A DNA stretch of 5,940 nt, taken from the NCBI GenBank assembly GCA_964568675.1, contig CAZMQV010000104.1, positions 1 to 5,940 on the forward strand, in the 5' to 3' direction. The first letter of the stretch is position 1. The number at the start of each line of letters is the position of its first letter. This document shows positions 5,797 to 5,940 of this stretch, piece after piece. The notes under the pieces are model-generated. The model did no database searches, was not told the DNA's origin, and saw only the letters and a program-made list of their open reading frames with translations. Both the position numbers and the translations under genes were made by a program. Source of the DNA: UPXZ01 sp964568675 (GTDB lineage Bacteria; Bacteroidota; Bacteroidia; Bacteroidales; Paludibacteraceae).

Positions 5797-5940
5797 GTCG
5801 CTGGTTGTTAGTCGCTGGTCGTTAGTCATTAGTTGTTAGTTAATAGTTAATAGTTAATAGTTAATAGTTAATAGTTGTTAGTTAATAGTTAATAGTTAAT
5901 AGTTAATAGTTAATAGTTAATAGTTAATAGTTAATAGTTA
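5797..5940. repeat. Phased heptanucleotide repeat array, cut by window edge
   Basis: Twenty consecutive 7-bp units in unbroken register fill 5797-5936, and a partial unit (GTTA) reaches the window end. Thirteen units are the exact consensus GTTAATA: five from 5839 to 5873 and eight from 5881 to 5936. They are preceded by and interrupted with variants: GTCGCTG (5797, 5811), GTTGTTA (5804, 5832, 5874), GTCGTTA (5818) and GTCATTA (5825). All fit G-T-Y-R-N-T-R. Purity rises away from udk. The array is intergenic, upstream of the udk promoter, and contains no spacers, so it is not a CRISPR. Confidence 0.93.

Noticed and set aside
5797..5940. CRISPR array or telomere-like end
   Set aside because: Units are only 7 bp and directly joined, with no unique spacers. 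The sequence simply runs off the window, so nothing shows a chromosome end.

Overview
The window looks like a piece of a Bacteroidota (probably Bacteroidales) chromosome. The main evidence is protein character: a Bacteroides-type uridine kinase, a stand-alone PolB-like 3'-5' exonuclease, and a very large secreted multi-domain protein of the polysaccharide-degrader type. Shine-Dalgarno signals are weak or absent before the larger genes, and a TTG-N19-TAnnTTTG promoter of the Bacteroidota sigma-factor type lies upstream of the kinase. No database search was possible, so the taxonomy is inference.

All convincing genes are on the minus strand and read from right to left. Region 5790-5940 is a heptanucleotide repeat array that runs off the window edge. 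Then come a uridine kinase (udk, 5090-5701), a 98-bp spacer holding a second small block of the same heptad family, a DEDDy 3'-5' exonuclease with a GTG start (4275-4991), and after 40 bp a 1047-residue exported protein (1091-4234). That protein has beta-sandwich, putative glycosidase-like and glutamine-amidotransferase-like parts. A possible hairpin terminator (1043-1086) follows it. The three genes could share transcription from the udk promoter, since no clear promoter is seen in the two spacers, but their functions (pyrimidine salvage, nucleic-acid trimming, exported glycan-related protein) do not form an obvious pathway.

The left end (1-1090) is more AT-rich and looks eroded. It holds a small toxin-antitoxin module with an intact-looking 59-residue antitoxin and a RelE/ParE-type toxin broken by a one-base frameshift. 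Downstream of it, in the same direction, lies a 5'-truncated ORF with an in-frame TAG. The 309-bp stretch between the antitoxin and the large gene carries no confident gene, only a possible 29-codon hydrophobic peptide on the plus strand, a 21-bp palindrome directly after its stop codon, and a start-less reading frame on the minus strand.

Nothing here amounts to a clearly new defence or mobile system. The items most worth a second look are the phased heptad repeats flanking udk, the split toxin, and the unclassified exported protein.
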